DNA from: Chloroflexota bacterium
GTDB taxonomy: Bacteria; Chloroflexota; Anaerolineae; B4-G1
Length of the DNA stretch: 6,111 bases
Reading direction: 5' to 3'
Assembly (NCBI GenBank): GCA_030596915.1
Contig: JAUVSX010000205.1
Location: forward strand, 1 to 6,111
The notes beneath the pieces were generated by a model. That model had not been told where the DNA came from, did not search any database, and saw only the letters and a list, made by a program, of their open reading frames with translations. Below, one piece after another: positions 1 through 6,075 of the stretch. How positions within the stretch are numbered: position 1 is the stretch's first letter; every line of letters starts with the position of its first letter. A program made the position numbers and the translations under genes.

Positions 1-10
1 CCACAGACAC

Positions 11-34
11 AAAAAAGCCGGATATGGTTCCGGC
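11..34 (-). terminator. Intrinsic terminator of tRNA-His
   Basis: On the minus strand a perfect 6-bp stem (GCCGGA / TCCGGC) with a 6-nt loop (ACCATA) is followed directly by six T residues. This is the classic Rho-independent terminator layout. It starts 12 nt past the tRNA 3' end, so it should end the tRNA-His transcript. Confidence 0.88.
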
Positions 35-46
35 CGGGACCTTCTG

Positions 47-120
47 GGTGAGTGATGGGATTTGAACCCACAGTCTCCTGGGCCACAACCAGGTGCCTTA
101 ACCATTAGGCTACACCCACC
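47..120 (-). tRNA. tRNA-His, anticodon GTG
   Basis: The minus strand folds into a full cloverleaf. The acceptor stem is GTGGGTG with CACTCAC (one G-T wobble), the D stem GCCT/AGGC, the anticodon stem CCTGG/CCAGG with loop TTGTGGC, the variable loop AGACT, and the T stem GTGGG/CCCAT with loop TTCAAAT. The anticodon is GTG, which reads His codons. An extra 5' G at 120 (G-1) faces C73 at 47; this G-1:C73 pair is the known identity element for histidyl-tRNA synthetase. The 3' CCA is not fully encoded (C73 is followed by CAG), so a nucleotidyltransferase must add it. The gene has its own promoter and terminator. Confidence 0.96.
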
Positions 121-130
121 ATGCGCACGT

Positions 131-159
131 ATTGTACCACAGGGCGCGGGCAGCGACAA
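131..159 (-). promoter_or_regulatory. Promoter of tRNA-His
   Basis: On the minus strand there is a -35 box TTGTCG (159 to 154), a 17-bp spacer, and a -10 box TACAAT (136 to 131) preceded by TGG, which makes an extended -10. Transcription would start near position 124, only a few bases before the tRNA 5' end at 120. The spacing and the fit to sigma70 consensus are good. The same TGGTACAAT string recurs in the promoter upstream of the 347-residue membrane protein. Confidence 0.75.
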
Positions 160-162
160 ACG

Positions 163-201
163 GAAGACACCTCCGCCTACGCGACCGGCGGAGGTGTCTT
201 C
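163..201 (-). terminator. Perfect 15-bp hairpin after the membrane protein gene
   Basis: Positions 163-177 and 187-201 are exact reverse complements (GAAGACACCTCCGCC / GGCGGAGGTGTCTTC) around a 9-nt loop. The hairpin begins about 31 nt past the stop codon at 233 and lies just before the tRNA promoter, where a terminator is expected. On the minus strand the stem is followed by CGTTTGTCG rather than a long T run, so termination may be Rho-independent with a weak U tract, or the hairpin may mainly protect the mRNA 3' end. Confidence 0.65.
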
Positions 202-232
202 TAGCGCCAGTACTTTGTGTGGGAACGATGAT

Positions 233-1276
233 CTACAGGAAGGGCGTCTCGTCCGCCATCATTGACTTGGCCTGTGGGTCCGGCTTGACCCAGGCTGAAA
301 GATCCAGAGTCAGGCCGCTGAAGAAGCTGTTGTCCGGCAGGTCGGCGCTGCCGTAGCCCACGTCGAGGATGCGTGCCTGCACGCGCAGCCTCTTCGTCTC
401 GAGCACCACCTCGTCGTTCAGTGCTGCCAGGATGGGTTCGCCTTTGGGTGCGAGCTTCGTGCGCAGAGCCTCGTCGCCAAAGGCATACTCCGACATCAGC
501 ACCTTGGTGACGGTGCGAATGTCGTTCTTATCAAAGAGCCAGATCTCAAAGGCAGTGACCCTGCTAGGCTCGCCCGAACTCAGGGTGTCCGAGATGCCCA
601 CCCCGCACTCTCCCATGAACTCGCCGGTCTCCAGCTCGATGCTGAACGAGGGGTCGTAATGATCATCGCCGAGCGAATACGAAGTCACGAACTGGGCCTG
701 TGGCGGGACGGGCTCTCCAAACTCGACATCGCCGGCCGCGAGCGGGTCGGCGAACGCGCCTCCCAGCGGTGGGGGTGCTTTCTCAGCCTCCCCTTTCCCA
801 TCCCCCTTCTGCCGCCCGACGATCAAGAGCGCTCCGCCAACCACAGCCGCCACGAGTAAGGCGACCCCGCAGACCAACAAGAATGGACGAAGCCTGTCGA
901 TGAGGGGCTCTGACGGAGGCGAGACTTCGGCTTCGGGTAGCCCCTTCTTGAGGTTGCGCAGGCGGATAAGCGTCTCGCCTCCCTGTCCCTCCTCCAGGCG
1001 GGTCAGGGTCTCATTCAGTTGACCCTCTGCCCACTGCTGTTCGGCCAGCTTCTGGCGCGCCCATTCCACCCCGCCGTTTGCCTCGTAGTTTTCGACCACA
1101 TACATCACAGAGTCGTCTTGAAAGTCTTGGCGCAAGTTGGCCGGAGTGGAGTTACGCCACTCGACCGGCCACACCCACCAGCCGATGAGCAGTCCGATGG
1201 CGAGGCCCAAGACGGCCCCGCCCACAAGGGCGACGTAGACTCTGCGCTCGTCCACAAACCGACGTATCCCGTTCAT
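233..1276 (-). CDS. Two-pass membrane protein of unknown function (347 aa)
   Basis: I do not recognise a named family. A basic N-terminus (MNGIRRFVDERR) leads into a strong membrane helix at about 12-36. A polar, probably helical segment with many Glu/Gln follows (about 40-125), then a second membrane helix at about 131-154. A basic and flexible linker (about 155-195, with GRQKGDGKGEAEK and a Pro run) joins a soluble C-terminal domain (about 195-335) with alternating hydrophobic, beta-rich character. Positive charges at the N-terminus and after helix 2 predict both ends in the cytoplasm and residues 40-125 outside. The ATG at 1276 is supported by the Shine-Dalgarno GGGAGGG five bases upstream. 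The gene follows xerC by 124 bp but has its own tandem promoters and a hairpin after it, so it is probably a separate transcription unit. The C-terminal domain resembles no enzyme I can identify; a role in envelope scaffolding or protein-protein contact is only a guess. Confidence 0.82.
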   Translation of the reverse strand: MNGIRRFVDERRVYVALVGGAVLGLAIGLLIGWWVWPVEWRNSTPANLRQDFQDDSVMYVVENYEANGGVEWARQKLAEQQWAEGQLNETLTRLEEGQGGETLIRLRNLKKGLPEAEVSPPSEPLIDRLRPFLLVCGVALLVAAVVGGALLIVGRQKGDGKGEAEKAPPPLGGAFADPLAAGDVEFGEPVPPQAQFVTSYSLGDDHYDPSFSIELETGEFMGECGVGISDTLSSGEPSRVTAFEIWLFDKNDIRTVTKVLMSEYAFGDEALRTKLAPKGEPILAALNDEVVLETKRLRVQARILDVGYGSADLPDNSFFSGLTLDLSAWVKPDPQAKSMMADETPFL

Positions 1277-1281
1277 ATCAG

Positions 1282-1288
1282 CCCTCCC
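1282..1288 (-). promoter_or_regulatory. Ribosome binding site of the membrane protein gene
   Basis: GGGAGGG on the minus strand lies five bases before the ATG at 1276. It fixes this start. Confidence 0.75.
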
Positions 1289-1343
1289 GTTTGGTACGAG
1301 TGATCACGGATGCACAGACTGTCATCTGGAACTCAACGAGGCC

Positions 1344-1382
1344 GGGACGATTGTACCATAGGTCAAAACGTCCCACAATCGT
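1344..1382. repeat. Interleaved inverted repeats within the tandem promoter region
   Basis: ACGATTGT (1347-1354) is matched by its reverse complement ACAATCGT (1375-1382), and GGGACG (1344-1349) by CGTCCC (1369-1374). The two pairings share bases 1347-1349, so only one can form at a time in a transcript from P2. In DNA they straddle the P1 -35 and -10 boxes, where a regulator-binding site could sit. They may also be a by-product of a duplicated promoter motif. Confidence 0.5.
1350..1378 (-). promoter_or_regulatory. Proximal promoter P1 of the membrane protein gene
   Basis: The minus strand shows -35 TTGTGG (1378 to 1373), a 17-bp spacer and -10 TACAAT (1355 to 1350) with the extended-10 TGG in front. 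The predicted start near 1343 gives a leader of about 67 nt before the ATG. It is the best-scoring promoter in the window by eye and matches the tRNA-His promoter at the -10. Confidence 0.72.
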
Positions 1383-1409
1383 TGTACCACACAACATCGG
1401 TCAGGGCAA
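1381..1409 (-). promoter_or_regulatory. Possible distal promoter P2 overlapping the xerC stop
   Basis: A second match has -35 TTGCCC (1409 to 1404, the last two sense codons of xerC), a 17-bp spacer and -10 TACAAC (1386 to 1381) preceded by TGTGG. It lies 31 bp upstream of P1 and its predicted start falls on the P1 -35 box. The -10 ends in C rather than T and the -35 is weaker, so this is less certain than P1. Confidence 0.45.
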
Positions 1410-2306
1410 GTCGACACGGCCCGCGCGAGGATGTGCGCGCACGTATACTTCCCGCGCCCGGCTCTGGCTGACGTGAGTGTATATCTGAGTTGTGGCGAGG
1501 TTGGCGTGCCCCAGTAATTCCTGGACGACCCGGAGGTCAGCGCCGCCATCCAAGAGGTGGGTGGCGAAAGAGTGGCGCAGGATGTGAGGCGAGACCGGGA
1601 TAGCGATTCCCGCCTGCTTGCCCGCGTTGGCCAGTACCAAGGCGATACCTCGCACAGTCAGGCGCCCGCCCCGCTGATTGAGCCACAATGCGCTCGTGGG
1701 TCGCTTCCCCACCAGTGCCGGCCGACCAGCCTGCAGGTACCCGCGCACCGCGCGCACCGCGGGCTGTCCCAGCAGCCCGATGCGTTCTTTGGCGCCCTTC
1801 CCTAGCGCGCGCACTTGAGCCTGGCCCAGGTCAACGTCCCGCACATCCAGGCCCGCGAGCTCGCTCACGCGCAGGCCCGCGGCGTAGAGCACTTCGATCA
1901 TGGCACGATCGCGCAAGCCTGGCGGGACCGAAGTATCAGGCACCGAGAGCAAAGCCTCGACTTCGCTCACTGTCAGGTACTTCGGCAGCCGTCGCGGAAC
2001 GCGAGGCGCGCTGACCAGGCGAAATGGGTTGTGCGTCAGCGAGCCCTCCTGTACCAGGACCCGGCCAAAGGACCGCAGCTCCGCCACGCGCCGTGCGATG
2101 CTGGCCTTCACGTAGCCCCGCTCGTTCAGGAGCGCGAGATAGCGTCGCAGCAGCGCCCGGTCGATCTCGGTCAACGAGTTGACGCCCTCCTGGCGACAGA
2201 AGTCCAAGAACTGGCTGATGTCGGTGCGGTAATTCTTCAGCGTGTAAGGGGAGGCGTTCCGGCCGGTCCACATATAGGTCAGGAACTGGTCTAGAGATCT
2301 GTCCAT
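1401..2306 (-). CDS. xerC: Xer-family tyrosine recombinase
   Basis: This site-specific recombinase is of the XerC/XerD type, which resolves chromosome dimers at dif through a 3'-phosphotyrosine intermediate. The N-terminal SAM-like core-binding domain spans about 1-90 (FLTYMWTGRNASPYTLKNY). The catalytic domain from about 105 has the full active-site set: Arg146 in AAGLRVSEL, Lys170 in GKGAKER, His241 and Arg244 in HILRHSFATH, His267 in LLGHANL, and the nucleophile Tyr276 in QIYTHVS. Its 301 residues are normal for Xer proteins. An in-frame TGA lies seven codons before the ATG with no other usual start between, so the start is firm even though no Shine-Dalgarno precedes it. It follows topA by 151 bp; topA and xerC are neighbours in many bacteria, which argues for the housekeeping recombinase over a phage integrase. 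Whether it acts as XerC, XerD or a single Xer cannot be told here. Confidence 0.93.
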   Translation of the reverse strand: MDRSLDQFLTYMWTGRNASPYTLKNYRTDISQFLDFCRQEGVNSLTEIDRALLRRYLALLNERGYVKASIARRVAELRSFGRVLVQEGSLTHNPFRLVSAPRVPRRLPKYLTVSEVEALLSVPDTSVPPGLRDRAMIEVLYAAGLRVSELAGLDVRDVDLGQAQVRALGKGAKERIGLLGQPAVRAVRGYLQAGRPALVGKRPTSALWLNQRGGRLTVRGIALVLANAGKQAGIAIPVSPHILRHSFATHLLDGGADLRVVQELLGHANLATTQIYTHVSQSRAREVYVRAHPRAGRVDLP

Positions 2307-2317
2307 GTGGGTGGGTC

Positions 2318-2327
2318 TGATCGATCA
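2318..2327. repeat. 10-bp palindrome upstream of xerC
   Basis: TGATCGATCA is a perfect palindrome centred about 16 bp before the xerC ATG. It includes two overlapping GATC sites. It could be an operator or simply chance; no promoter boxes are clear around it. Confidence 0.35.
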
Positions 2328-2372
2328 ATCCGCGACCAGGTGGCGGCGCTCAGAGTGCCCTGTCTATTACTG

Positions 2373-2392
2373 GCGCCGAAGGGGCCCGGCGC
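2373..2392 (-). other. GC-rich hairpin in the topA-xerC gap
   Basis: GCGCCG (2373-2378) and CGGCGC (2387-2392) form a 6-bp stem around an 8-nt loop. No T run follows on either strand, so it is not a standard terminator. It may slow RNA polymerase or mark an mRNA processing site between topA and xerC. Confidence 0.35.
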
Positions 2393-2405
2393 GTCGCCAT
2401 CCTGA

Positions 2406-2439
2406 GCTCACGTAAACCCGGGCGCCTTCGCACGTGAGC
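2406..2439 (-). terminator. Possible hairpin downstream of topA
   Basis: GCTCACGT (2406-2413) and ACGTGAGC (2432-2439) are exact 8-bp complements around an 18-nt GC-rich loop that itself contains CCCGGG and GGCGCC. The structure starts about 19 nt after the topA stop. It lacks a T tract, so a terminator or attenuator role is tentative. The rest of the 151-bp gap shows no convincing promoter. Confidence 0.35.
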
Positions 2440-2457
2440 CTGCGTGCAGGGGTCTAG

Positions 2458-4854
2458 CTACCCTGGCGCCGGTTGCGAGGCCGCCTCGGGCAGGTCGGCC
2501 GTCTCGAACTCCTCTTCGCAGGAAGCACACTTGGCCCAGCCCCGGCGCGCTTCTGTGAGCAATCCACCGCAAGCTGGACAAGGCGTGGGCAGGGGCCGCC
2601 GCCAGACCGCGAACGTGCAGGCATCAGGGTCGTCCGCTCTATAGTTGATGCAGCCGTAGAAGGTGCGACCGCGCTTTGTCCGCTTCTCCACCAGATCACC
2701 GCTGCACTCTGGGCACTTGGCGCCAGTCTTCACGACTATGGGAGCGCTGTAGCGACATTCCGGGAAGTTGCTGCATCCGATGAACTTGCCGTACCGTCCC
2801 CACTTGTAGATCAACGGGTGGCCGCAGTCAGGGCACGACGTGCCAGTAGGAACGTTGTCCATCTTGATGGTGGGCATCGCCTCCTGTGCGTGCGCAAGCG
2901 TGGCAGAGTACGGCTCGTAGAAGCCTCGAAGCACGGGTACCCATCCCCTCTCACCGCTAGCCACAAGGTCCAGGTTTTCCTCCATCTGAGCTGTGAACCC
3001 AACGTCGATGTAGTCTGGGAAGTAGTCTACGAGCAGACCCGTGACGACCTTGCCGACCTCAGTCGGATGAAGGCGGCCGTTGGCTCGCTCGACATATCCT
3101 CTCTGCTGGATCGTGGACAGAGTCGAGGCATATGTGCTTGGACGACCAATCCCGTGTTCCTCCAGGGCGCGGACCAGGGTCGCCTCGGAATAGCGTGGCG
3201 GTGGCTGCGTGAAGTGCTGCGCCGGAAGCAGCTCGAGAAGGTCGAGTATCTCATCCACTGCAAGCGGCGGAATCTCATCTGTCCGGGGCTCGTCCTCTTG
3301 CGGTTCATCCTTGTCCCTTGCCTCCTCGTAGACAGCGAGAAATCCCTTGAAACGCAGGGTTGAGCCGCTGGCGCGGAACACGTAAGTCCTTTCGCTGTTC
3401 GCTTGCGACGGTGCGTCGGACGGGCTGTTGCCAGCGAGGATGTCGACCGAAAGCGTGTCGTACAGTGCGGGCGCCATCTGACTCGCCACGAAGCGGCTCC
3501 AGATCAATCGGTACAGCCGGTGCTGAGATCGATCCAGATGGGGCTTCAGCGAGCGGGGTGTGCGAAACACGCTCGTGGGTCGGATTGCCTCGTGGGCCTC
3601 TTGGGCTCCTTTGGCCCGAGTCTTGTAGCGCGGCGCCTTCGCCGGCACAAAGGACTCGCCAAACCTCTCGATCACGTACCGTTTCGCCTCAGACTGGGCA
3701 TCCTCAGCGACATTCATGCTGTCCGTTCGCATGTATGTAATCAGGCCCACTGGACCATCGCCCAGGTCCACGCCCTCATATAGCTGCTGCGAAACTCGCA
3801 TCGTTCGTCTGGCGGTGAAACTCAGGGCCCGCGACGCCTGCTGCTGCATTGTGCTGGTGGTGAATGGCGCTGAGGGGTTGCGACGCCGCTGTCCCCTCTT
3901 TACGTCCGAGACCGAGTACCGCGCCGCTTCGAGATCCGCTTCAACAGCCCGCGCGTCGGCCTCGCTGTGAAGCGCAACTTGCTCTCCGCGAATGCGGTGC
4001 AGCCGGGCCACGAAGCTGCGGGGTTCTTCTCGGTCGGGCTCGCGCTTCGCCAGCTCTGCCTTGATGGACCAGTACTCCAGCGGTACGAAGGCCTCAATCT
4101 CCCGTACCCGGTCAACCACCAGTCGCACGGCGACAGACTGCACTCGCCCCGCCGAAAGGCCACGCCGGCCCAGCTTGTCGCGCAACAGCGGGCTCAGCGT
4201 GTATCCGACGATGCGGTCCAGAATGCGCCGGGCCTGCTGGGCATCCACCTGGTTTGTGTCGATCTCGCGGGGGTGGGCAAAGGCATCGTGGATGGCGTCG
4301 GCAGTTATCTCGTGGAATTCGACGCGGTGGACCGGGCGCCACCCGATGGCTGACCGAAGGGCCTCGACCAAGTGCCACGAGATGGCTTCACCCTCTCGAT
4401 CTGGGTCTGTCGCCAGGTAGACCTCAGACGAACGCCTGGCGTCCTTCCGGAGTGCTTGCACCACTTTCTTTCGCTTCGCCGGGCTAACGTAGCGGGGTTC
4501 GAAATCGTTCTCGATGTCCACGCCCATCCGGTTGGAAGGAAGATCTCGCACGTGTCCGACTGAGGCTTGCACCCGGTAGCCTCTTCCCAAGAATCGACCA
4601 ACGGTGCGCGCCTTTGCAGGCGATTCGACGATCACGCGCTTCGGCAAACTCGCGGATTTCTTCCGGGCCTTGGATAACACCGTGTGTGCGGCAGGGTCGA
4701 GCCCGTCGTGAGCAGGGGTCGAGCCCATCCGAAAGAGCTTGGTGCCACACTGAGGGCAGGTTCCCCGAGTGGCGGGGGTGCCGCGTCCTGTGAACACGGG
4801 CTCTGGGTTGCTGATCTCACGCTTCGCCCTGCACTTCAGGCAGTATGCGTCCAT
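2458..4854 (-). CDS. topA: DNA topoisomerase I (type IA) with extra N-terminal zinc ribbon
   Basis: This enzyme relaxes negative supercoils by cutting one strand through a 5'-phosphotyrosine link. Numbering is from the ATG at 4854 (798 aa). Residues 1-44 form a small four-cysteine module (Cys5, Cys8, Cys33, Cys36), not part of classical TopA, probably a zinc ribbon. The TOPRIM domain starts near 72 (RVIVESPAKA, Glu77) and has the metal-binding triad in ATDPDREGEAI (Asp150, Asp152, Glu154). The nucleophile is Tyr374 in GLITYMRTDS; HEAIRPTS and GRPSTYAST are further family motifs. Three C-terminal Cys4 zinc fingers follow (Cys674/677/694/700, Cys714/717/735/746, Cys759/762/776/779), which bind single-stranded DNA in this family. 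An upstream in-frame ATG at 4890 would add 12 residues, but it lies in a hairpin without a ribosome site, while GAGGTGA sits just before 4854. No promoter is visible in the 60-bp gap to manC, so co-transcription with manC is likely. Confidence 0.96.
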   Translation of the reverse strand: MDAYCLKCRAKREISNPEPVFTGRGTPATRGTCPQCGTKLFRMGSTPAHDGLDPAAHTVLSKARKKSASLPKRVIVESPAKARTVGRFLGRGYRVQASVGHVRDLPSNRMGVDIENDFEPRYVSPAKRKKVVQALRKDARRSSEVYLATDPDREGEAISWHLVEALRSAIGWRPVHRVEFHEITADAIHDAFAHPREIDTNQVDAQQARRILDRIVGYTLSPLLRDKLGRRGLSAGRVQSVAVRLVVDRVREIEAFVPLEYWSIKAELAKREPDREEPRSFVARLHRIRGEQVALHSEADARAVEADLEAARYSVSDVKRGQRRRNPSAPFTTSTMQQQASRALSFTARRTMRVSQQLYEGVDLGDGPVGLITYMRTDSMNVAEDAQSEAKRYVIERFGESFVPAKAPRYKTRAKGAQEAHEAIRPTSVFRTPRSLKPHLDRSQHRLYRLIWSRFVASQMAPALYDTLSVDILAGNSPSDAPSQANSERTYVFRASGSTLRFKGFLAVYEEARDKDEPQEDEPRTDEIPPLAVDEILDLLELLPAQHFTQPPPRYSEATLVRALEEHGIGRPSTYASTLSTIQQRGYVERANGRLHPTEVGKVVTGLLVDYFPDYIDVGFTAQMEENLDLVASGERGWVPVLRGFYEPYSATLAHAQEAMPTIKMDNVPTGTSCPDCGHPLIYKWGRYGKFIGCSNFPECRYSAPIVVKTGAKCPECSGDLVEKRTKRGRTFYGCINYRADDPDACTFAVWRRPLPTPCPACGGLLTEARRGWAKCASCEEEFETADLPEAASQPAPG

Positions 4855-4856
4855 TC

Positions 4857-4863
4857 TCACCTC
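4857..4863 (-). promoter_or_regulatory. Ribosome binding site that decides the topA start
   Basis: GAGGTGA on the minus strand is a seven-base perfect complement to the 16S rRNA tail, two bases before the ATG at 4854 (five from GAGG). This favours MDAYCLKC as the true N-terminus over the longer frame beginning at 4890. Confidence 0.8.
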
Positions 4864-4870
4864 AACATCA

Positions 4871-4889
4871 TGCGGGCTGGTGGCCCGCA
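4871..4889 (-). other. Hairpin in the manC-topA gap
   Basis: TGCGGGC (4871-4877) and GCCCGCA (4883-4889) form a perfect 7-bp stem around a 5-nt loop, ending seven bases upstream of the topA Shine-Dalgarno. There is no T run after it, so full termination of manC transcription is unlikely. It may tune read-through or topA translation, or act as an mRNA stability element for manC. Confidence 0.5.
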
Positions 4890-4914
4890 CGTTGGTCCGT
4901 GTGCCCGGTCAGGC

Positions 4915-5988
4915 TCACAGAAACTCCAGCCGGCCCTCGCGCTCAAGCTGGCGAACGATTTCCCGCACACCTTGCTCGTGTCCCCTCGGGCAGACCAGTA
5001 GCGCGTCCTCTGTGTCAACGATGATCATCCCTTCCAGTCCGATAGTTGCGATCAGACGTGTGCCGCCGAAGACCAGCGTGTCGCGCGTGTCGATGCCCAT
5101 GTGCGAGCCGACGATAGCATTGCCGTCCTGATCGCGGGGCAGGAGATCGCCCAGGCTGGTCCAACTGCCAACATCTGACCAGCCGATGTCGACTGGGACG
5201 ACAGCCACATCGTCGGCTCCCTCCATCACGCCGTAGTCGATTGTCTCTTTCTTGACCTGCGCCCAGACGGCGCGCAGCTTCGCCTCGTATTGAGATGTGC
5301 CCATGGCTGCCCCGATATTCTCAAGCTGGTCATAGAGATCGGGCATCTGGCGCCGGAACTCCTCGAGTATCCGGTCCACCTGCCAGATGAACATCCCGCT
5401 GTTCCACGAGTATCGCCAGCTGGCCACCATCTGGATCGCCTTCTCTCGGTCGGGCTTCTCCGTGAATCGGCTGACGCGGAAGACATCATAGCCCTCCACC
5501 GTCTCGAGCCGCTCGCCTTGCTCGATATAGCCATAGCCGGTCGACGGCGACGTGGGCGTGATGCCGAGCGTGACCAGCCAGCCCATTCGGGCGACCTTCT
5601 CCGTCGCCGCCAGGACGCGCCGAAACTGTCCAGCATCCTGGATGACTTGGTCGGCCGTGAGCACCGCGATCGTGGCGGAAGAGTCGTGCTGCCGCAGGTG
5701 GATGGCTACCAGACCGATGCACGGAGCAGTGCCGCGCCCCTCGGGTTCGATGATGAAGTTGGCCCGAGGGAGTTCTGGAGCCTGCCTGGCAAGGCTCTCT
5801 ACCTGGCCCGCCCCTGTGACGACGCGGATGTGATCGGGCCCGAACAGCGGAAGGACCCGGTCGACGGCGTTCTGAAACATCGTCCGCTCACCGACCAACT
5901 TCAGCGACTGCTTCGGGGTGTCACGGCGACTCAGCGGCCAGAGGCGCGTGCCAGTGCCGCCTGCCATAATCACTGCATAGAAAGCCAT
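4915..5988 (-). CDS. manC: Mannose-1-phosphate guanylyltransferase (GDP-mannose pyrophosphorylase)
   Basis: It catalyses GTP + mannose 1-phosphate to GDP-mannose + pyrophosphate in the cytoplasm, supplying mannosyl and fucosyl donors for surface polysaccharide and glycoconjugates. Numbering is from the ATG at 5988 (357 aa). The nucleotidyltransferase signature GGTGTRLWPLSR is at 10-21 with Lys26 in TPKQ. It is followed by EPEGRGTAP (81-89), LTADQVI (110-116), TGYGYIE (150-156), FTEKP (175-179), WNSGMF (195-200), IDYGVME (250-256) and DIGWSDVGSW (267-276). These are in family order. The length fits the monofunctional form, with no fused phosphomannose isomerase domain. The open frame extends to 6087, but that part translates the repeat DNA, and GGGGGAG precedes 5988. 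In LTADQVI a Gln stands where many homologues have His. The gene lies 60 bp upstream of topA. It could act on a related sugar phosphate, but the motifs favour mannose. Confidence 0.94.
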   Translation of the reverse strand: MAFYAVIMAGGTGTRLWPLSRRDTPKQSLKLVGERTMFQNAVDRVLPLFGPDHIRVVTGAGQVESLARQAPELPRANFIIEPEGRGTAPCIGLVAIHLRQHDSSATIAVLTADQVIQDAGQFRRVLAATEKVARMGWLVTLGITPTSPSTGYGYIEQGERLETVEGYDVFRVSRFTEKPDREKAIQMVASWRYSWNSGMFIWQVDRILEEFRRQMPDLYDQLENIGAAMGTSQYEAKLRAVWAQVKKETIDYGVMEGADDVAVVPVDIGWSDVGSWTSLGDLLPRDQDGNAIVGSHMGIDTRDTLVFGGTRLIATIGLEGMIIVDTEDALLVCPRGHEQGVREIVRQLEREGRLEFL

Positions 5989-5992
5989 TCCA

Positions 5993-5999
5993 CTCCCCC
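5993..5999 (-). promoter_or_regulatory. Ribosome binding site of manC
   Basis: GGGGGAG lies four bases before the ATG at 5988 and directly precedes MAFYAVIMAGG, the usual N-terminus of the family. It sets the start 33 codons inside the longest open frame. Confidence 0.75.
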
Positions 6000-6015
6000 G
6001 CTGCTGCCCAGAACT

Positions 6016-6049
6016 GGTGCCCGGCACTTTCCTCAGTGCCTGGCGCCTG
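6016..6049. repeat. Hairpin repeat, copy 1
   Basis: This 34-bp unit reads GGTGCCCGGCACT, TTCCTC, AGTGCCTGGCGCC, TG on the plus strand. The arms 6016-6028 and 6035-6047 pair over 13 positions with one mismatch and one wobble around a 6-nt loop. It matches copy 2 at 33 of 34 positions, the difference being C at 6022. It lies 28 bp upstream of the manC start. Confidence 0.85.
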
Positions 6050-6075
6050 CGCGCGCCCGACTCCGCACGGTCATC

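Noticed and set aside
121..140. dif-like site (TGCGCACGTATTGTACC resembles half of a Xer site)
   Set aside because: The resemblance is limited to a few bases, the second arm lacks the expected AT-rich inverted half, and the stretch is better explained as the tRNA -10 region.
369..659. Plus-strand open frames opposite the membrane protein gene
   Set aside because: They lack ribosome sites and recognisable domains, and are Ser/Arg-rich in the way typical of antisense frames. The minus-strand gene has a ribosome site, promoter and coherent membrane architecture.
47..2306. Integrated mobile element with a tyrosine integrase next to a tRNA
   Set aside because: The recombinase has Xer length and motifs and sits beside topA, a common core arrangement. 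It is about 1.3 kb from the tRNA, no duplicated tRNA 3' end or att repeat is visible, and no phage or plasmid genes occur.
1936..2328. 130-codon minus-strand open frame overlapping xerC
   Set aside because: It is out of frame with xerC, Arg/Ala/Pro-rich, and has no domain signal. The xerC frame contains all catalytic residues.
2473..3363. 296-codon open frame on the plus strand
   Set aside because: It lies entirely antisense to topA, whose frame carries zinc fingers and conserved topoisomerase motifs here. GC-rich coding DNA often leaves long open antisense frames, and this one shows no recognisable domain or ribosome site.
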